Under the pieces are notes generated by a model, which had not been told where the DNA came from, did no database searches, and worked only from the letters and a program-made list of their open reading frames with translations. Shown piece by piece: positions 21,614 to 31,209 of a stretch of DNA of 64,000 nt (its first letter is position 1; each line of letters opens with the position of its first letter). The DNA comes from Marinobacter gelidimuriae. GTDB taxonomy: Bacteria; Pseudomonadota; Gammaproteobacteria; Pseudomonadales; Oleiphilaceae. The stretch lies in contig NZ_KB889919.1 of assembly GCF_000372805.1 (NCBI RefSeq), positions 47,116 to 111,115 on the forward strand, in the 5' to 3' direction. The translations under genes and the position numbers were made by a program.

Positions 21614-22729
21614 ATGGCACTGAATACGATCGAAGATATTGTTGAAGATGTTCGTCAGGGCAAAATGGTTATTTTGATGGACGACGAGGATCGCGAGAAC
21701 GAGGGTGATCTGGTCATGGCGGCCGAGCATTGCGAAGCCGAGCACATCAACTTTATGGCCCGTTTTGGTCGTGGGTTGATCTGTATGCCGATGACCCTCG
21801 ATCGCTGTAAGCAGCTGGGGCTGTCGCTGATGGTTAACCAGAATGCTTCTGGTTTTGGTACTAAGTTCACCGCGTCTATTGAAGCGGCGGAGGGTGTTAC
21901 CACCGGAATTTCCGCTGCCGACCGTGCCCGTACGGTGCAGGCCGCTGTCGGCCGCGATGCCCAGGCATCAGACCTGGTGCAGCCGGGCCATATTTTTCCG
22001 CTGATGTCAGACGCCGGCGGCGTGCTCAGCCGCGCTGGCCACACTGAAGCATCTTGCGATCTGGCTGCGTTGGCGGGTTGTGAGCCGGCGGGCGTCATCT
22101 GTGAAATCATGAAAGACGATGGCTCTATGGCGCGGCGCGAAGATCTCGAAGCCTTTGCCGCCGAGCACGACCTGAAAATAGGCACCATCGCAGACCTGAT
22201 TCACTATCGCACCACCAATGAACGCACGGTTGAATGCACAGAGCAAAACGAGCTGGATACCGAATACGGCCTGTTTAAGCTGCACACCTACCGTGACAGC
22301 ATCCATGGCACAACGCATCTGGCCTTGACCATGGGGGATATTTCCCCGGAGCAGTCGGTGCATGTGCGGGTGCATATTACCGATACCCTGCGCGACTTGC
22401 TGGGAGCCCGCCGCCGCGATTCCCGCAGTTGGCCGTTGCATCGGGCGCTGCAAAAGGTGGCTGCTGAGGGGCTCGGTGTTGTGGTTTTGCTCAACGGCGC
22501 TGAAGACAGTTACAACCTGGAAGACCGTATTCAGGAATTCTATGAACATGGCCGTAGCGGTGCCGGCAAAGACAGCTCTGGCGTGTACTTTACGGTAGGC
22601 ACTGGTTCGCAAATTCTGCGTGATATTGGTGTGGGCAAAATGCGCCTGTTAAGCCCGCCGATGAAATTCTCCGCCATTTCCGGCTTTGATCTGGAAGTGG
22701 TTGAGTACGTGCCTTATATCCCCGAATGA
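21614..22729 (+). CDS. ribBA: 3,4-dihydroxy-2-butanone 4-phosphate synthase with degenerate GTP cyclohydrolase II-like domain
   Basis: Converts ribulose 5-phosphate to the four-carbon unit of riboflavin. The 371-residue product has a complete RibB domain (1 to about 205) with the acidic metal/substrate motif DDEDRENEGDL (about residues 21-31), FGRGLICM and HAGHTEASCDLA-type residues (RAGHTEASCDLAALAG). The C-terminal half aligns by pattern with GTP cyclohydrolase II (GSQILRDIGVGKMRLL, LEVVEYVPY) but lacks the three zinc-binding cysteines and the RQEGRGIG motif, so that activity is probably absent, as known for several gammaproteobacterial proteins of this layout. A frame opens at 21575, but the ATG at 21614 behind AAGGGTG fits the family start. 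ribH follows after 44 bases. Confidence 0.95.
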   Translation: MALNTIEDIVEDVRQGKMVILMDDEDRENEGDLVMAAEHCEAEHINFMARFGRGLICMPMTLDRCKQLGLSLMVNQNASGFGTKFTASIEAAEGVTTGISAADRARTVQAAVGRDAQASDLVQPGHIFPLMSDAGGVLSRAGHTEASCDLAALAGCEPAGVICEIMKDDGSMARREDLEAFAAEHDLKIGTIADLIHYRTTNERTVECTEQNELDTEYGLFKLHTYRDSIHGTTHLALTMGDISPEQSVHVRVHITDTLRDLLGARRRDSRSWPLHRALQKVAAEGLGVVVLLNGAEDSYNLEDRIQEFYEHGRSGAGKDSSGVYFTVGTGSQILRDIGVGKMRLLSPPMKFSAISGFDLEVVEYVPYIPE

Positions 22730-22773
22730 TCAATCCGCTGCCGTATGCTGCGGCAGCCTGACAGGAGCCACCG

Positions 22774-23250
22774 ATGGCGGAAATTCAAGTAATTGAAGGC
22801 GATTTTATCCACTGCAGCGGCCGTTATGCTCTGGTTGTGGGGCGGTTTAACGGTTTTGTGGTAGAGAGCCTGGTGGACGGTGCCCTGGATACCCTGACCC
22901 GCCACGGTATCGCGGATGAAGACATTGTTGTGATTCGTGTACCGGGTGCTTACGAAATGCCGTTGGCGGTCAAGCGCGTGGCAGAAACGGGTAATTACGA
23001 CGCCATTATCGCCCTCGGCGCTGTTATTCGTGGTGGCACGCCGCACTTTGAGTATGTTGCTGGCGAAGCTGCCAGTGGTTTGGGTGCTGTCAGTCTGGAA
23101 ACCGATATTCCGGTAGCCTTTGGTGTTTTGACTGTAGATTCCATCGAACAGGCTATTGAACGTTCAGGCACCAAGGCTGGTAATAAAGGCGCAGAAGCGG
23201 CCATCACAGCGCTTGAAATGGTCAGCCTGTTCAAGAAGCTGGGTGAGTAA
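22774..23250 (+). CDS. ribH: 6,7-dimethyl-8-ribityllumazine synthase
   Basis: Condenses the RibB and RibD products to lumazine, the direct precursor of riboflavin; forms icosahedral or decameric shells. The 158-residue product has the typical [20 protein letters not shown] start, the active-site [13 protein letters not shown] and [20 protein letters not shown] with the catalytic His, and [24 protein letters not shown] for phosphate binding. Translation is coupled to nusB: the TAA stop overlaps the nusB ATG by one base. Confidence 0.97.
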   Translation: MAEIQVIEGDFIHCSGRYALVVGRFNGFVVESLVDGALDTLTRHGIADEDIVVIRVPGAYEMPLAVKRVAETGNYDAIIALGAVIRGGTPHFEYVAGEAASGLGAVSLETDIPVAFGVLTVDSIEQAIERSGTKAGNKGAEAAITALEMVSLFKKLGE

Positions 23251-23762
23251 TGAGCCTACCTGAAGACACTATTCCCGGTGCAATCCCCGGTTCAACCCCC
23301 GAGCCAACCTCAAGCCCGGGAAAACCTGCCCAGCCCAAAGCCGGTGATCGCCGCCGCGCCCGCGGAATGGCGATGCAGGGGTTATACCAGCGCCATTTCA
23401 GCAAAAGCACGATTTATAACATTGAAGCCGAGTTCATGGTCGATAACGACATGAGCAAAGTGGACCTGCTGTATTTTCGTGACCTGCTGCACGGCACCAG
23501 CCGCGAGCAGGCCGAACTGGACCGCTTGATCGAGCCGTTTCTGGATCGCCCGCTGCAGGAAGTAGATCCGGTAGAGCTGGCCATTGTGCGCCTGGGTGCC
23601 TATGAGCTGAAATTCCGCCTGGATGTGCCCTACAAAGTCGTCATCAATGAAGGTATTGAAATGGCGAAACGCTTTGGCGGCACTGAGGGCCACCGGTTTG
23701 TAAACAGTATCCTCGACAAACTAAGCCGCCGGTTGCGGCTGGCTGAAATCCGCCCGCGCTAG
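23250..23762 (+). CDS. nusB: Transcription antitermination factor NusB
   Basis: RNA-binding factor that with NusE/S10 recognises boxA in ribosomal RNA leaders and keeps transcription going. The 170-residue product has the RRRARGMAMQGLYQ start of the all-helical domain at about residue 35 and the conserved LAIVRLGAYELKFRLDVPYKVVINEGIEMAKRFGG region. It is about 30 residues longer than E. coli NusB because of a Pro/Ser/Thr-rich N-terminal extension (IPGAIPGSTPEPTSSPGKP). The start overlapping the ribH stop argues that the extension is really made. A boxA is present in this window at 63803. Confidence 0.96.
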   Translation: MSLPEDTIPGAIPGSTPEPTSSPGKPAQPKAGDRRRARGMAMQGLYQRHFSKSTIYNIEAEFMVDNDMSKVDLLYFRDLLHGTSREQAELDRLIEPFLDRPLQEVDPVELAIVRLGAYELKFRLDVPYKVVINEGIEMAKRFGGTEGHRFVNSILDKLSRRLRLAEIRPR

Positions 23763-23770
23763 TGACAGCC

Positions 23771-24736
23771 ATGGGCGAGTTTGAGCTGATTCGCCGCTAC
23801 TTTGCGCCAATGGCGAAGGCGGCCAAGCTGGCCTCAGACGGCTCCGGTTTGTTGCTTGGAGTGGGTGACGATTGCGCCATTCAGCGTGTGCCTGCCAATC
23901 ATGACCTGGTGTTTTCAGTGGACACGCTGGTTGAAGGCGTGCACTTTCCGGTTGGTTATTGTTCGCGCTTTTTGGGTTGGCGCGCGCTCGCCGTTGCGGT
24001 GAGCGATCTGGCCGCTATGGGCGCACAGCCGGTGTGCTTCACACTGGCTCTGACCTTGCCTGCTGCTGATGAAGCCTGGTTGGAAGGCTTTGCCGCCGGG
24101 CTGGCTCAGGCCAGCCAACAGTTTGGCATTGCGCTGGCCGGTGGTGATACGACTCGGGGGCCCCTGACGCTGAGCTTGCAAGTGCAGGGCACCGTTCCCC
24201 AGGGCCAGGCTCTGCGTCGCGACGGCGCACGTGAGGGAGACCTGGTGTGCGTTAGCGGCCAGCTGGGTGATGCCGGTGCGGCGCTGGATTTTTTGTACGA
24301 CCCGGTTCCCGCAACGGACGCAGCCAGTGTGCTGCAACGCTACCATTCCCCGCAGCCACGGCTGGAACTGGGTATTGCGCTGCGTTCGGTGGCTTCAGCA
24401 GCGGTTGATATCTCTGATGGGTTGCATGCCGATTTGCTGCATATTTTGCGAGCCTCTGGCGTGGGTGCAACCATCGATCTTGCAGCACTACCGCTGTCGG
24501 CAGCCCTGCGGCGGATCAAGGGTGACGCAGCGGCAGGGTTCGCATTGCAGTCCGGCGACGATTACGAACTCTGCGTAACCGTTCCCGAACAGCGCTGGGC
24601 CGCCGCCAGCCGCGGGTTGCAACAGCAACTGACGGTGATCGGGCAGGTGCAGCAGGAACCAGGCTTGCGGCTAAATGCAGACGCAGGTATGGTTTATTTA
24701 CGACGTCCAGGCTTCGACCACTTTTCGATCACTTAG
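23771..24736 (+). CDS. thiL: Thiamine-monophosphate kinase
   Basis: Phosphorylates thiamine monophosphate to thiamine diphosphate. The 321-residue product belongs to the AIRS/PurM fold: GEFELIRRYFAP start, GVGDDCAI metal-binding aspartates (about residues 34-41), VFSVDTLVEGVHFP, AVSDLAAMGAQP and GGDTTRGPL, and a C-terminal AIRS-C domain with VDISDGLHADLLHI and GDDYELCVTVP. A GTG at 23762 gives three extra residues, but the ATG at 23771 matches the family. It follows nusB by eight bases, as in many proteobacteria. Confidence 0.96.
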   Translation: MGEFELIRRYFAPMAKAAKLASDGSGLLLGVGDDCAIQRVPANHDLVFSVDTLVEGVHFPVGYCSRFLGWRALAVAVSDLAAMGAQPVCFTLALTLPAADEAWLEGFAAGLAQASQQFGIALAGGDTTRGPLTLSLQVQGTVPQGQALRRDGAREGDLVCVSGQLGDAGAALDFLYDPVPATDAASVLQRYHSPQPRLELGIALRSVASAAVDISDGLHADLLHILRASGVGATIDLAALPLSAALRRIKGDAAAGFALQSGDDYELCVTVPEQRWAAASRGLQQQLTVIGQVQQEPGLRLNADAGMVYLRRPGFDHFSIT

Positions 24737-24792
24737 CAGCGGGCGGCTGACATTCTTCATACCATACTGCGCCATACTTCATCAGGGCCCCG

Positions 24793-25323
24793 ATGAGCCA
24801 GAACGACTTTTCAACAGAACCGGAGCTACCGGAAGCTTTATTGCCTCCCGGGTTTTTGCGCGATCCTGTCCACCTTCTTGCGTTTGGCTTTGGCAGCGGC
24901 GCAATGCCCCGTGCACCCGGAACCTGGGGCAGCCTGGCGGCCATTCCTATCTGGTATACGTTTTCCTGGCTACCCCAGCCCATATACTGGGCCATTGTGG
25001 CTCTGGCATTTATTGTGGGTGTGTGGCTGTGCGGAAAAACCGCCCGCGATCTGAAAGTGCACGATCACGGCGGTATTGTCTGGGACGAGTTTGTGGGCAT
25101 GTGGATTGCCCTCGGGCTGTTTCCGGAGCACCTCGTTGGCGTATTACTTGCGTTCGTCATGTTCCGTTTGTTTGATATTATAAAACCCTGGCCCATCAAC
25201 TGGCTGGACGAGCGTCTGCCTGGGGGTTTCGGTATTATGGTGGATGACGTAGTGGCTGCCATCATGGCTCTGGTTTGCCTTTACCTGATTGATCTGTGGC
25301 TTATGCCGCAGGTTTTTTCCTGA
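24793..25323 (+). CDS. pgpA: Phosphatidylglycerophosphatase A
   Basis: Inner-membrane phosphatase that makes phosphatidylglycerol from phosphatidylglycerophosphate. The 176-residue product shows the family motif FGFGSGAMPRAPGTWGSL (about residues 31-48), DLKVHDHGGIVWDEFVGMW with the catalytic acidic residues, FRLFDIIKPWPI and GGFGIMVDDVVAAI, with about four membrane helices. Last gene of the nrdR-rib-nusB-thiL series; the 56-base gap to thiL and co-orientation fit one operon. Confidence 0.96.
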   Translation: MSQNDFSTEPELPEALLPPGFLRDPVHLLAFGFGSGAMPRAPGTWGSLAAIPIWYTFSWLPQPIYWAIVALAFIVGVWLCGKTARDLKVHDHGGIVWDEFVGMWIALGLFPEHLVGVLLAFVMFRLFDIIKPWPINWLDERLPGGFGIMVDDVVAAIMALVCLYLIDLWLMPQVFS

Positions 25324-25466
25324 CAACGGCATAATTTTTGTGAAACTGGCGCCTGTGGCGCTTGCCCTGTTCACGACTGCTGGTCAGAATGCGTAGAATA
25401 AATGCTGGCTGTAGCCGGTACAGTTGATTTTGCACCTTTTCTTTATTGTTGCATCAAGGAGATCCA

Positions 25467-26129
25467 ATGAATCATTGCCGTCTGTCTGGCTCGTTTTCTG
25501 TTTTCAGGTTGCTGCTTCCTGCCGTTATGCTGGTATTTCTTGCTGGCTGTTCCAGTTCCATGACCCGGGTAGAAACCTGGCAAGGCAACCCGGCCCAGGC
25601 CGCGAATGCGGCGACGTTGAAAGCACCGGGAGAAATTCGGGTAACCGAGGTTAACGGGCGCTCCGTAGGTAACTTCCTGATGAACGATCTGGCGCTCGAC
25701 TACGCTCTGTTGCCCGGCCAGAACGATGTGGTGTTCGTTTACAAAACCATCTGGGCAAAGACCACCGTCGTGGATAATGGCGAGTCCAAGGTTGATATTG
25801 TTGAAAGCAAGCCGCAGCTGGCCAGCTTCGACGCCAAAGCCGGCACCGTCTACGAGTTCCGCTTTAACAAGCCGACAACGCGTAGAGAAGCCGAGCGTGA
25901 GATGAAAGATTTTTCAGCGGAGATTGTAAGCAGTGCTGGCCAGGTAGCGACCGTATCAACGAAATACGTGCCAAGCCAGGCACTGGCCAGAACACCTATT
26001 CCGGGAACAGCAGGCGTTCAAGCGACATCAGCTGCAGCGCAAGGCAATGCTCTGGACACTCTAAAGGCCGTTTGGGCAACCGCCTCAGACGAAGAGAAGA
26101 AAAACTTCCTGCGTTGGGCTTTCGAATAA
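25467..26129 (+). CDS. DUF2057-like (YccT-type) lipoprotein
   Basis: Predicted lipoprotein of 220 residues. It has a lipoprotein signal with lipobox LAGC (Cys28), then a domain of about 120 residues that starts GEIRVTEVNGRSVGNFLMND and continues through LLPGQNDVVFVYKT and AGTVYEFRF; this layout (a short beta-strand query on a residue to be presented, then a PGxH/N-x-VVF strand) resembles DUF2057/YccT proteins, whose function is not settled. The C-terminal 70 residues are Ala-rich and low in pattern, ending DEEKKNFLRWAFE. The ATG at 25467 has AAGGAG six bases before it; the upstream start at 25446 has none. A convergent terminator separates it from ispB. Function unknown. Confidence 0.75.
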   Translation: MNHCRLSGSFSVFRLLLPAVMLVFLAGCSSSMTRVETWQGNPAQAANAATLKAPGEIRVTEVNGRSVGNFLMNDLALDYALLPGQNDVVFVYKTIWAKTTVVDNGESKVDIVESKPQLASFDAKAGTVYEFRFNKPTTRREAEREMKDFSAEIVSSAGQVATVSTKYVPSQALARTPIPGTAGVQATSAAAQGNALDTLKAVWATASDEEKKNFLRWAFE

Positions 26130-26159
26130 CGCTCACGTTTTGGAAAGGCTGCGTGCCAC

Positions 26160-26193
26160 AAAAAACCTGCATCGTTGCGATGCAGGTTTTTTT
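26160..26193. terminator. Bidirectional terminator between the lipoprotein gene and ispB
   Basis: Stem CCTGCATCG / CGATGCAGG with a three-base loop, flanked by six A on the left and seven T on the right, so it can act on both convergent transcripts. Confidence 0.92.
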
Positions 26194-26229
26194 GTGGGTA
26201 AAGGGTTCTGATTGCCGGGTGGCTGCTGT

Positions 26230-27198
26230 TCAGCTGATGCGGGCAACCGCAATGTCGGCCAGCAGGTGGAGCGCGTCGAGGTGTTCGCTAGCGGGTAGAC
26301 TTTGCAAGCAGTCCTTGGCCTGCTGCGCCTGATCTTTGGCTTTGGCTATGGCGTAATCCAGCGCGCCGGTGGTGTTTATAATCGCCAGCACCGGTTGTAG
26401 ATCGTCTAGCCCGCCCTTGCGGACCGCGCGGCGAATCAGCTGTTTTTCGTCATCGTTGCTGTTGGCTATGGCATAAATTAGCGGTAATGTGGTTTTGCCT
26501 TCGGCCAGATCGTCACCCACGTTTTTACCCATGGTTTCGGCGTCACCGCGATAGTCCAGTACGTCGTCCACCAGTTGAAATGCCAGCCCCAGGTGCTTTC
26601 CATAATTCTTCAGTGCTTCTTCCTGGACGTGGCTTGCGCCGGCTAGCAAGGCGCCGGAGTGCGACGAGGCCTCGAACAGCATCGCCGTTTTGTTATGAAT
26701 CACCTGCATGTACTGGTTTTCGGTCAAATTCGGATTCTTGACATTCATCAGCTGCATCATTTCGCCTTCGGCAATCACCGCGGTTGCGTGTGATAACACC
26801 TTCATGATTGGCAGGCTTTCCAGCTCGACCATCATTTCAAAGGCGCGGGCGTATAGAAAGTCGCCCACCAGCACACTGGGTGCGTTGCCCCACTTGGCGT
26901 TGGCAGTGCTGCGCCCCCGACGCATGTCGGAGGTGTCCACCACATCGTCATGGAGCAGGGTGGCGGTGTGCAAAAATTCGATAACAGCGGCCAGTTTCAG
27001 GTGATGGTCTTCGTTGTAGCCGGCAGCGCGGCTTGCGAGCAGGACCAGCAGCGGTCGTAAGCGCTTGCCGCCGCTTTCAATAATGTACTGCGCAATTTTT
27101 TCGACCATCGGAACATCGGATGACAAGCGCTGGATAATCAGTTCGTTAACGCGGCTGAAGTCGTCTGCCACGGTGTCGTAGATGCGTTGGGCTGTCAT
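26230..27198 (-). CDS. ispB: Octaprenyl diphosphate synthase
   Basis: Elongates farnesyl diphosphate to the polyprenyl side chain of ubiquinone. The 322-residue product has the polyprenyl synthase motifs GGKRLRPLL, the first Asp-rich motif LLHDDVVDTSDMRRG and the second QLVDDVLDYRGD, plus KTAMLFEAS. The frame opens 20 codons further up, but MTAQRIYDTVADDF at 27198 matches the family. Chain length (eight or nine isoprene units) cannot be read off. It is divergent from rplU-rpmA, the classical arrangement in gammaproteobacteria. Confidence 0.95.
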   Translation of the reverse strand: MTAQRIYDTVADDFSRVNELIIQRLSSDVPMVEKIAQYIIESGGKRLRPLLVLLASRAAGYNEDHHLKLAAVIEFLHTATLLHDDVVDTSDMRRGRSTANAKWGNAPSVLVGDFLYARAFEMMVELESLPIMKVLSHATAVIAEGEMMQLMNVKNPNLTENQYMQVIHNKTAMLFEASSHSGALLAGASHVQEEALKNYGKHLGLAFQLVDDVLDYRGDAETMGKNVGDDLAEGKTTLPLIYAIANSNDDEKQLIRRAVRKGGLDDLQPVLAIINTTGALDYAIAKAKDQAQQAKDCLQSLPASEHLDALHLLADIAVARIS

Positions 27199-27275
27199 CG
27201 AAGGGTTCCGGTGTTTGGCGGTGTCGTTGCTGTCGATAAAACAGGCGGGTCGCGGCAATGCTAGGTAACAAGGCG

Positions 27276-27310
27276 AAGAGTGTCAACGTAACTCGGTCAA
27301 GAGTGTCAAC
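27276..27310. repeat. 12-base direct repeat upstream of rplU
   Basis: AAGAGTGTCAAC occurs at 27276 and again at 27299, 23 bases apart (about two helix turns), just upstream of the rplU -35 box and between the divergent ispB and rplU genes. It has the geometry of a two-site regulator-binding element; no regulator is recognised. Confidence 0.6.
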
Positions 27311-27315
27311 ACAGC

Positions 27316-27344
27316 TTGTATTGCGTGGCGGCTTTTCGTACAAT
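27316..27344 (+). promoter_or_regulatory. Sigma-70-type promoter of rplU-rpmA
   Basis: TTGTAT (27316-27321), a 17-base spacer and TACAAT (27339-27344). Position about 110 bases before rplU and the fit to consensus (four of six and five of six) make it a good candidate. Confidence 0.65.
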
Positions 27345-27453
27345 CACGCGCCCAACTCATCCCAACCTGCGCTCCCTGCTATAGGGTCGCCAAAGCGCTT
27401 CCCTTAGAACCAGGTGGATAAGAGCAGGGATGGGTCAATCGCGGAGAGCAGAC

Positions 27454-27765
27454 ATGTACGCAGTTATTGTTAGCGGTGGCAAACAGCACCGTGTAAAGGA
27501 AGGCGAAACTCTGAAGCTGGAGAAGCTGGAAGTAGAAACCGGTAGTAACATTGAGTTCGACCGTGTTTTGCTGATCGCCAACGGCGACGATGTTAAAGTA
27601 GGCGCGCCGGTTGTTGAAGGCGCCAAAGTGACTGCGGAAGTCGTCAGCCACGGTCGTCACGACAAGATCCAGATCATCAAGTTTCGTCGCCGGAAGCATT
27701 CTATGAAGCGTCAGGGCCACCGTCAGTGGTTTACTGAAGTAAAGATCACGGGTATCCAGGGCTAG
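27454..27765 (+). CDS. rplU: 50S ribosomal protein L21
   Basis: Large-subunit protein that binds 23S rRNA together with L20. The 103-residue product starts [18 protein letters not shown] and ends with the basic RNA-binding block [25 protein letters not shown], both typical. A frame opens at 27430, but the ATG at 27454 is the family start. First gene of rplU-rpmA, read from the promoter at 27316. Confidence 0.98.
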   Translation: MYAVIVSGGKQHRVKEGETLKLEKLEVETGSNIEFDRVLLIANGDDVKVGAPVVEGAKVTAEVVSHGRHDKIQIIKFRRRKHSMKRQGHRQWFTEVKITGIQG

Positions 27766-27810
27766 TCCAGGTAAAAAGCCGGTGAACACCCATTAATTAG
27801 GAGGCTTATC

Positions 27811-28071
27811 ATGGCTCATAAAAAAGCAGCAGGTAGTACCCGTAACGGTCGTGATTCCGAGTCGAAACGACTTGGTGTGAAGCGCTACGGCGGCGAAAGC
27901 GTATCCGCAGGCAGCATCATTGTCCGTCAGCGTGGCACCCGTTTTCACCCAGGCACCAACGTTGGGCTGGGCAAGGATCACACCTTGTTCGCCAAAGCCG
28001 AAGGCCAGGTGAGGTTTGAAGTAAAAGGCCCTAAGAACCGCAAATATGTAAGCATCGTTTCAGCTGCATAA
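27811..28071 (+). CDS. rpmA: 50S ribosomal protein L27
   Basis: Large-subunit protein whose N-terminal tail reaches the peptidyl-transferase centre. The 86-residue product starts [20 protein letters not shown] without the cleavable extension known in Firmicutes and continues [21 protein letters not shown]. It is preceded by AGGAGG-like GGAGGC and lies 45 bases after rplU. A terminator follows. Confidence 0.98.
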   Translation: MAHKKAAGSTRNGRDSESKRLGVKRYGGESVSAGSIIVRQRGTRFHPGTNVGLGKDHTLFAKAEGQVRFEVKGPKNRKYVSIVSAA

Positions 28072-28087
28072 GTCGTGGTCTCCGAAA

Positions 28088-28123
28088 GCCCCGCACTGCT
28101 TCATTGAGGCTGCGGGGTTTTTT
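28088..28123 (+). terminator. Rho-independent terminator after rpmA
   Basis: Stem CCCCGCA / TGCGGGG with a short inner A-U rich loop region, followed by six T; closes rplU-rpmA. Confidence 0.88.
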
Positions 28124-28169
28124 GGTTTGTAGGGTTTCGCTTTCAGTGCACCGTTATCAGCAAGAGCTT

Positions 28170-29434
<1,265 letters not shown>

Positions 29435-29464
29435 GTGGCACCTGTAAGAGACCGTATTCAAATC

Positions 29465-30592
29465 ATGACTGAACGCGCCCAGCTGCAACAGGCCCGCCGC
29501 CTGGTGGTGAAAATCGGAAGTGCTCTGCTAACCAACGACGGTGAAGGCCTGGACGTGCCTGCTCTGGGCCGCTGGGTAGACCAGATGGCGGCGCTGATGC
29601 AGGCCGGTGTCGAGCTGGTGGTGGTGTCATCCGGCGCTGTTGCCGAGGGCATGAGCCGTTTAGGCTGGACTCGCCGGCCGCAGCAGGCGCATGAATTGCA
29701 GGCAGCCGCGGCCGTAGGGCAGATGGGATTGGTACAAACCTGGGAGGCACAGTTCAAGCGCCACGGCATACACACCGCCCAGATTCTTCTGACCCACGAC
29801 GACCTGTCTGATCGCAAGCGTTATCTGAATGGCCGCAGCACCCTGCGGGCGTTATTGGAGCTGGGCGTAGTGCCGATCGTGAACGAGAACGACACGGTGG
29901 TGACCGATGAAATCCGTTTTGGTGACAACGACACCCTGGGTGCGCTGGTGGCCAACGTGGTCGAAGCTGACGGCCTGATTATTCTCACCGACCAGCTGGG
30001 TCTGTTTGATAAAGACCCGCGCAAACACAGCGACGCAACATTGGTGAACGAGTGCTTCGCCAGTAACCGCGACCTGGATGTCATGGCCGGCAGTAGCGCC
30101 GGCGCGCTGGGCCGCGGGGGCATGCAGACTAAGCTTCGTGCGGCGCGGCTAGCAGCACGCTCAGGAGCCTTCACGGTGATTGTGGGTGGGCGCATCGACA
30201 ATGTTCTGGGCCGGTTGCGCGAACGCGAAGCGTTGGGTACGCTTTTATTGCCGGAGCAGGGCCGTGTAGCGGCTCGCAAACAGTGGCTGGCCAGTCACCT
30301 GCAAACCCGGGGTGCTTTAGTGATTGATGATGGCGCGGCGCGGGTGTTGCGACAGGGTGGTCGCAGCTTGCTGCCTGTAGGCGTTACCCGTATCAGTGGT
30401 GAATTCCGCCGCGGCGAGATGGTGGCGTGTCTGGATGAGCAGGGTAAAGAAGTGGCTCGTGGCCTGGTGAATTACGACGCCGCTGCTGCACGTTTGATTG
30501 CTGGCCAGTCCAGTGATCGCATCATGGAATTGCTGGGCTTTATGACCGGTGAAGAGCTGATTCACCGCGACAACATGGTGATCGCCTCTTAG
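29465..30592 (+). CDS. proB: Glutamate 5-kinase
   Basis: First enzyme of proline biosynthesis. The 375-residue product has the amino-acid-kinase domain (about 1-255) with [46 protein letters not shown] and [15 protein letters not shown], and a C-terminal PUA domain (about 275-355). A GTG at 29435 directly after the obgE stop would add ten residues, but [18 protein letters not shown] at 29465 fits the family. The gene ends at a bidirectional terminator shared with rpsT. proA is not in the window. Confidence 0.97.
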   Translation: MTERAQLQQARRLVVKIGSALLTNDGEGLDVPALGRWVDQMAALMQAGVELVVVSSGAVAEGMSRLGWTRRPQQAHELQAAAAVGQMGLVQTWEAQFKRHGIHTAQILLTHDDLSDRKRYLNGRSTLRALLELGVVPIVNENDTVVTDEIRFGDNDTLGALVANVVEADGLIILTDQLGLFDKDPRKHSDATLVNECFASNRDLDVMAGSSAGALGRGGMQTKLRAARLAARSGAFTVIVGGRIDNVLGRLREREALGTLLLPEQGRVAARKQWLASHLQTRGALVIDDGAARVLRQGGRSLLPVGVTRISGEFRRGEMVACLDEQGKEVARGLVNYDAAAARLIAGQSSDRIMELLGFMTGEELIHRDNMVIAS

Positions 30593-30638
30593 ATGATGAT
30601 AGTTTCTTAGCGTTATTCCTTGCGGTTTCTGCAGACAT

Positions 30639-30666
30639 AAAAAAACCGGCCAACTGGCCGGTTTTT
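30639..30666. terminator. Bidirectional terminator between proB and rpsT
   Basis: AAAAACCGGCCA, a two-base loop and the exact complement TGGCCGGTTTTT; works for both convergent genes. Confidence 0.93.
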
Positions 30667-30682
30667 CGTGCACCTAAGTGGC

Positions 30683-30952
30683 TTACGCCGCTTGCAGTGC
30701 CTTCACCTTGATATTCAGGCGGCTCTTAATGCGAGCAACCTTGTTCTTGGGGAAGATACCCTTGTTAATCATGCTGTCCAGAATCGGCTGGGCTTGCAGA
30801 AAAGCAGCTTTCGCGCCTTCATAATTGCCTTCAGCGATTTGAACGTGAATCTTTTTCATGTACGTACGAGCCATGGAACGCAGGCTGGTGTTGTGCTTGC
30901 GACTGTTCTCGTTTTGACGTGCACGCTTTTTGGCTTGCGGGGAATTTGCCAC
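30683..30952 (-). CDS. rpsT: 30S ribosomal protein S20
   Basis: Small-subunit protein binding the 5' domain of 16S rRNA. The 89-residue product has the basic start MANSPQAKKRARQNENSRKHN and the family pattern SMARTYMKKI and ILDSMINKGIFPKNKVARIKSRL. Shine-Dalgarno CAGGAG lies just before it. Divergent from murJ, as in many gammaproteobacteria. A nested hairpin lies about 65 bases upstream in the leader; in E. coli rpsT is autoregulated by S20, whether that holds here is open. Confidence 0.98.
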   Translation of the reverse strand: MANSPQAKKRARQNENSRKHNTSLRSMARTYMKKIHVQIAEGNYEGAKAAFLQAQPILDSMINKGIFPKNKVARIKSRLNIKVKALQAA

Positions 30953-31015
30953 CGTAAAACTCCTGAAAGTACTTGAATTCGTTGCTGAATATTTGGTTTG
31001 AGAGCGCCAGATGCA

Positions 31016-31049
31016 GTTGCAGTAACCCTTCAGTTACCCGTATCGCAAC
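31016..31049 (-). other. Nested stem-loop in the rpsT leader region
   Basis: GTAAC/GTTAC (inner) enclosed by GTTGC/GCAAC (outer). It may belong to the rpsT transcript or mark its promoter region. Confidence 0.4.
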
Positions 31050-31209
31050 TCTCTTTCATCGCGGGCGCGCCAGATCCAGCGCGTCGAAATAAATGACGCA
31101 GAACTATGCCGCCAACGGCGAGGCTTGTCAAGCCAAAAAGTGATCAATGCCAGCGAAGGCAGGGCTTGTGATAAACTCCCGCTTCTCTATTTTTGTCGGC
31201 CAAAACACC

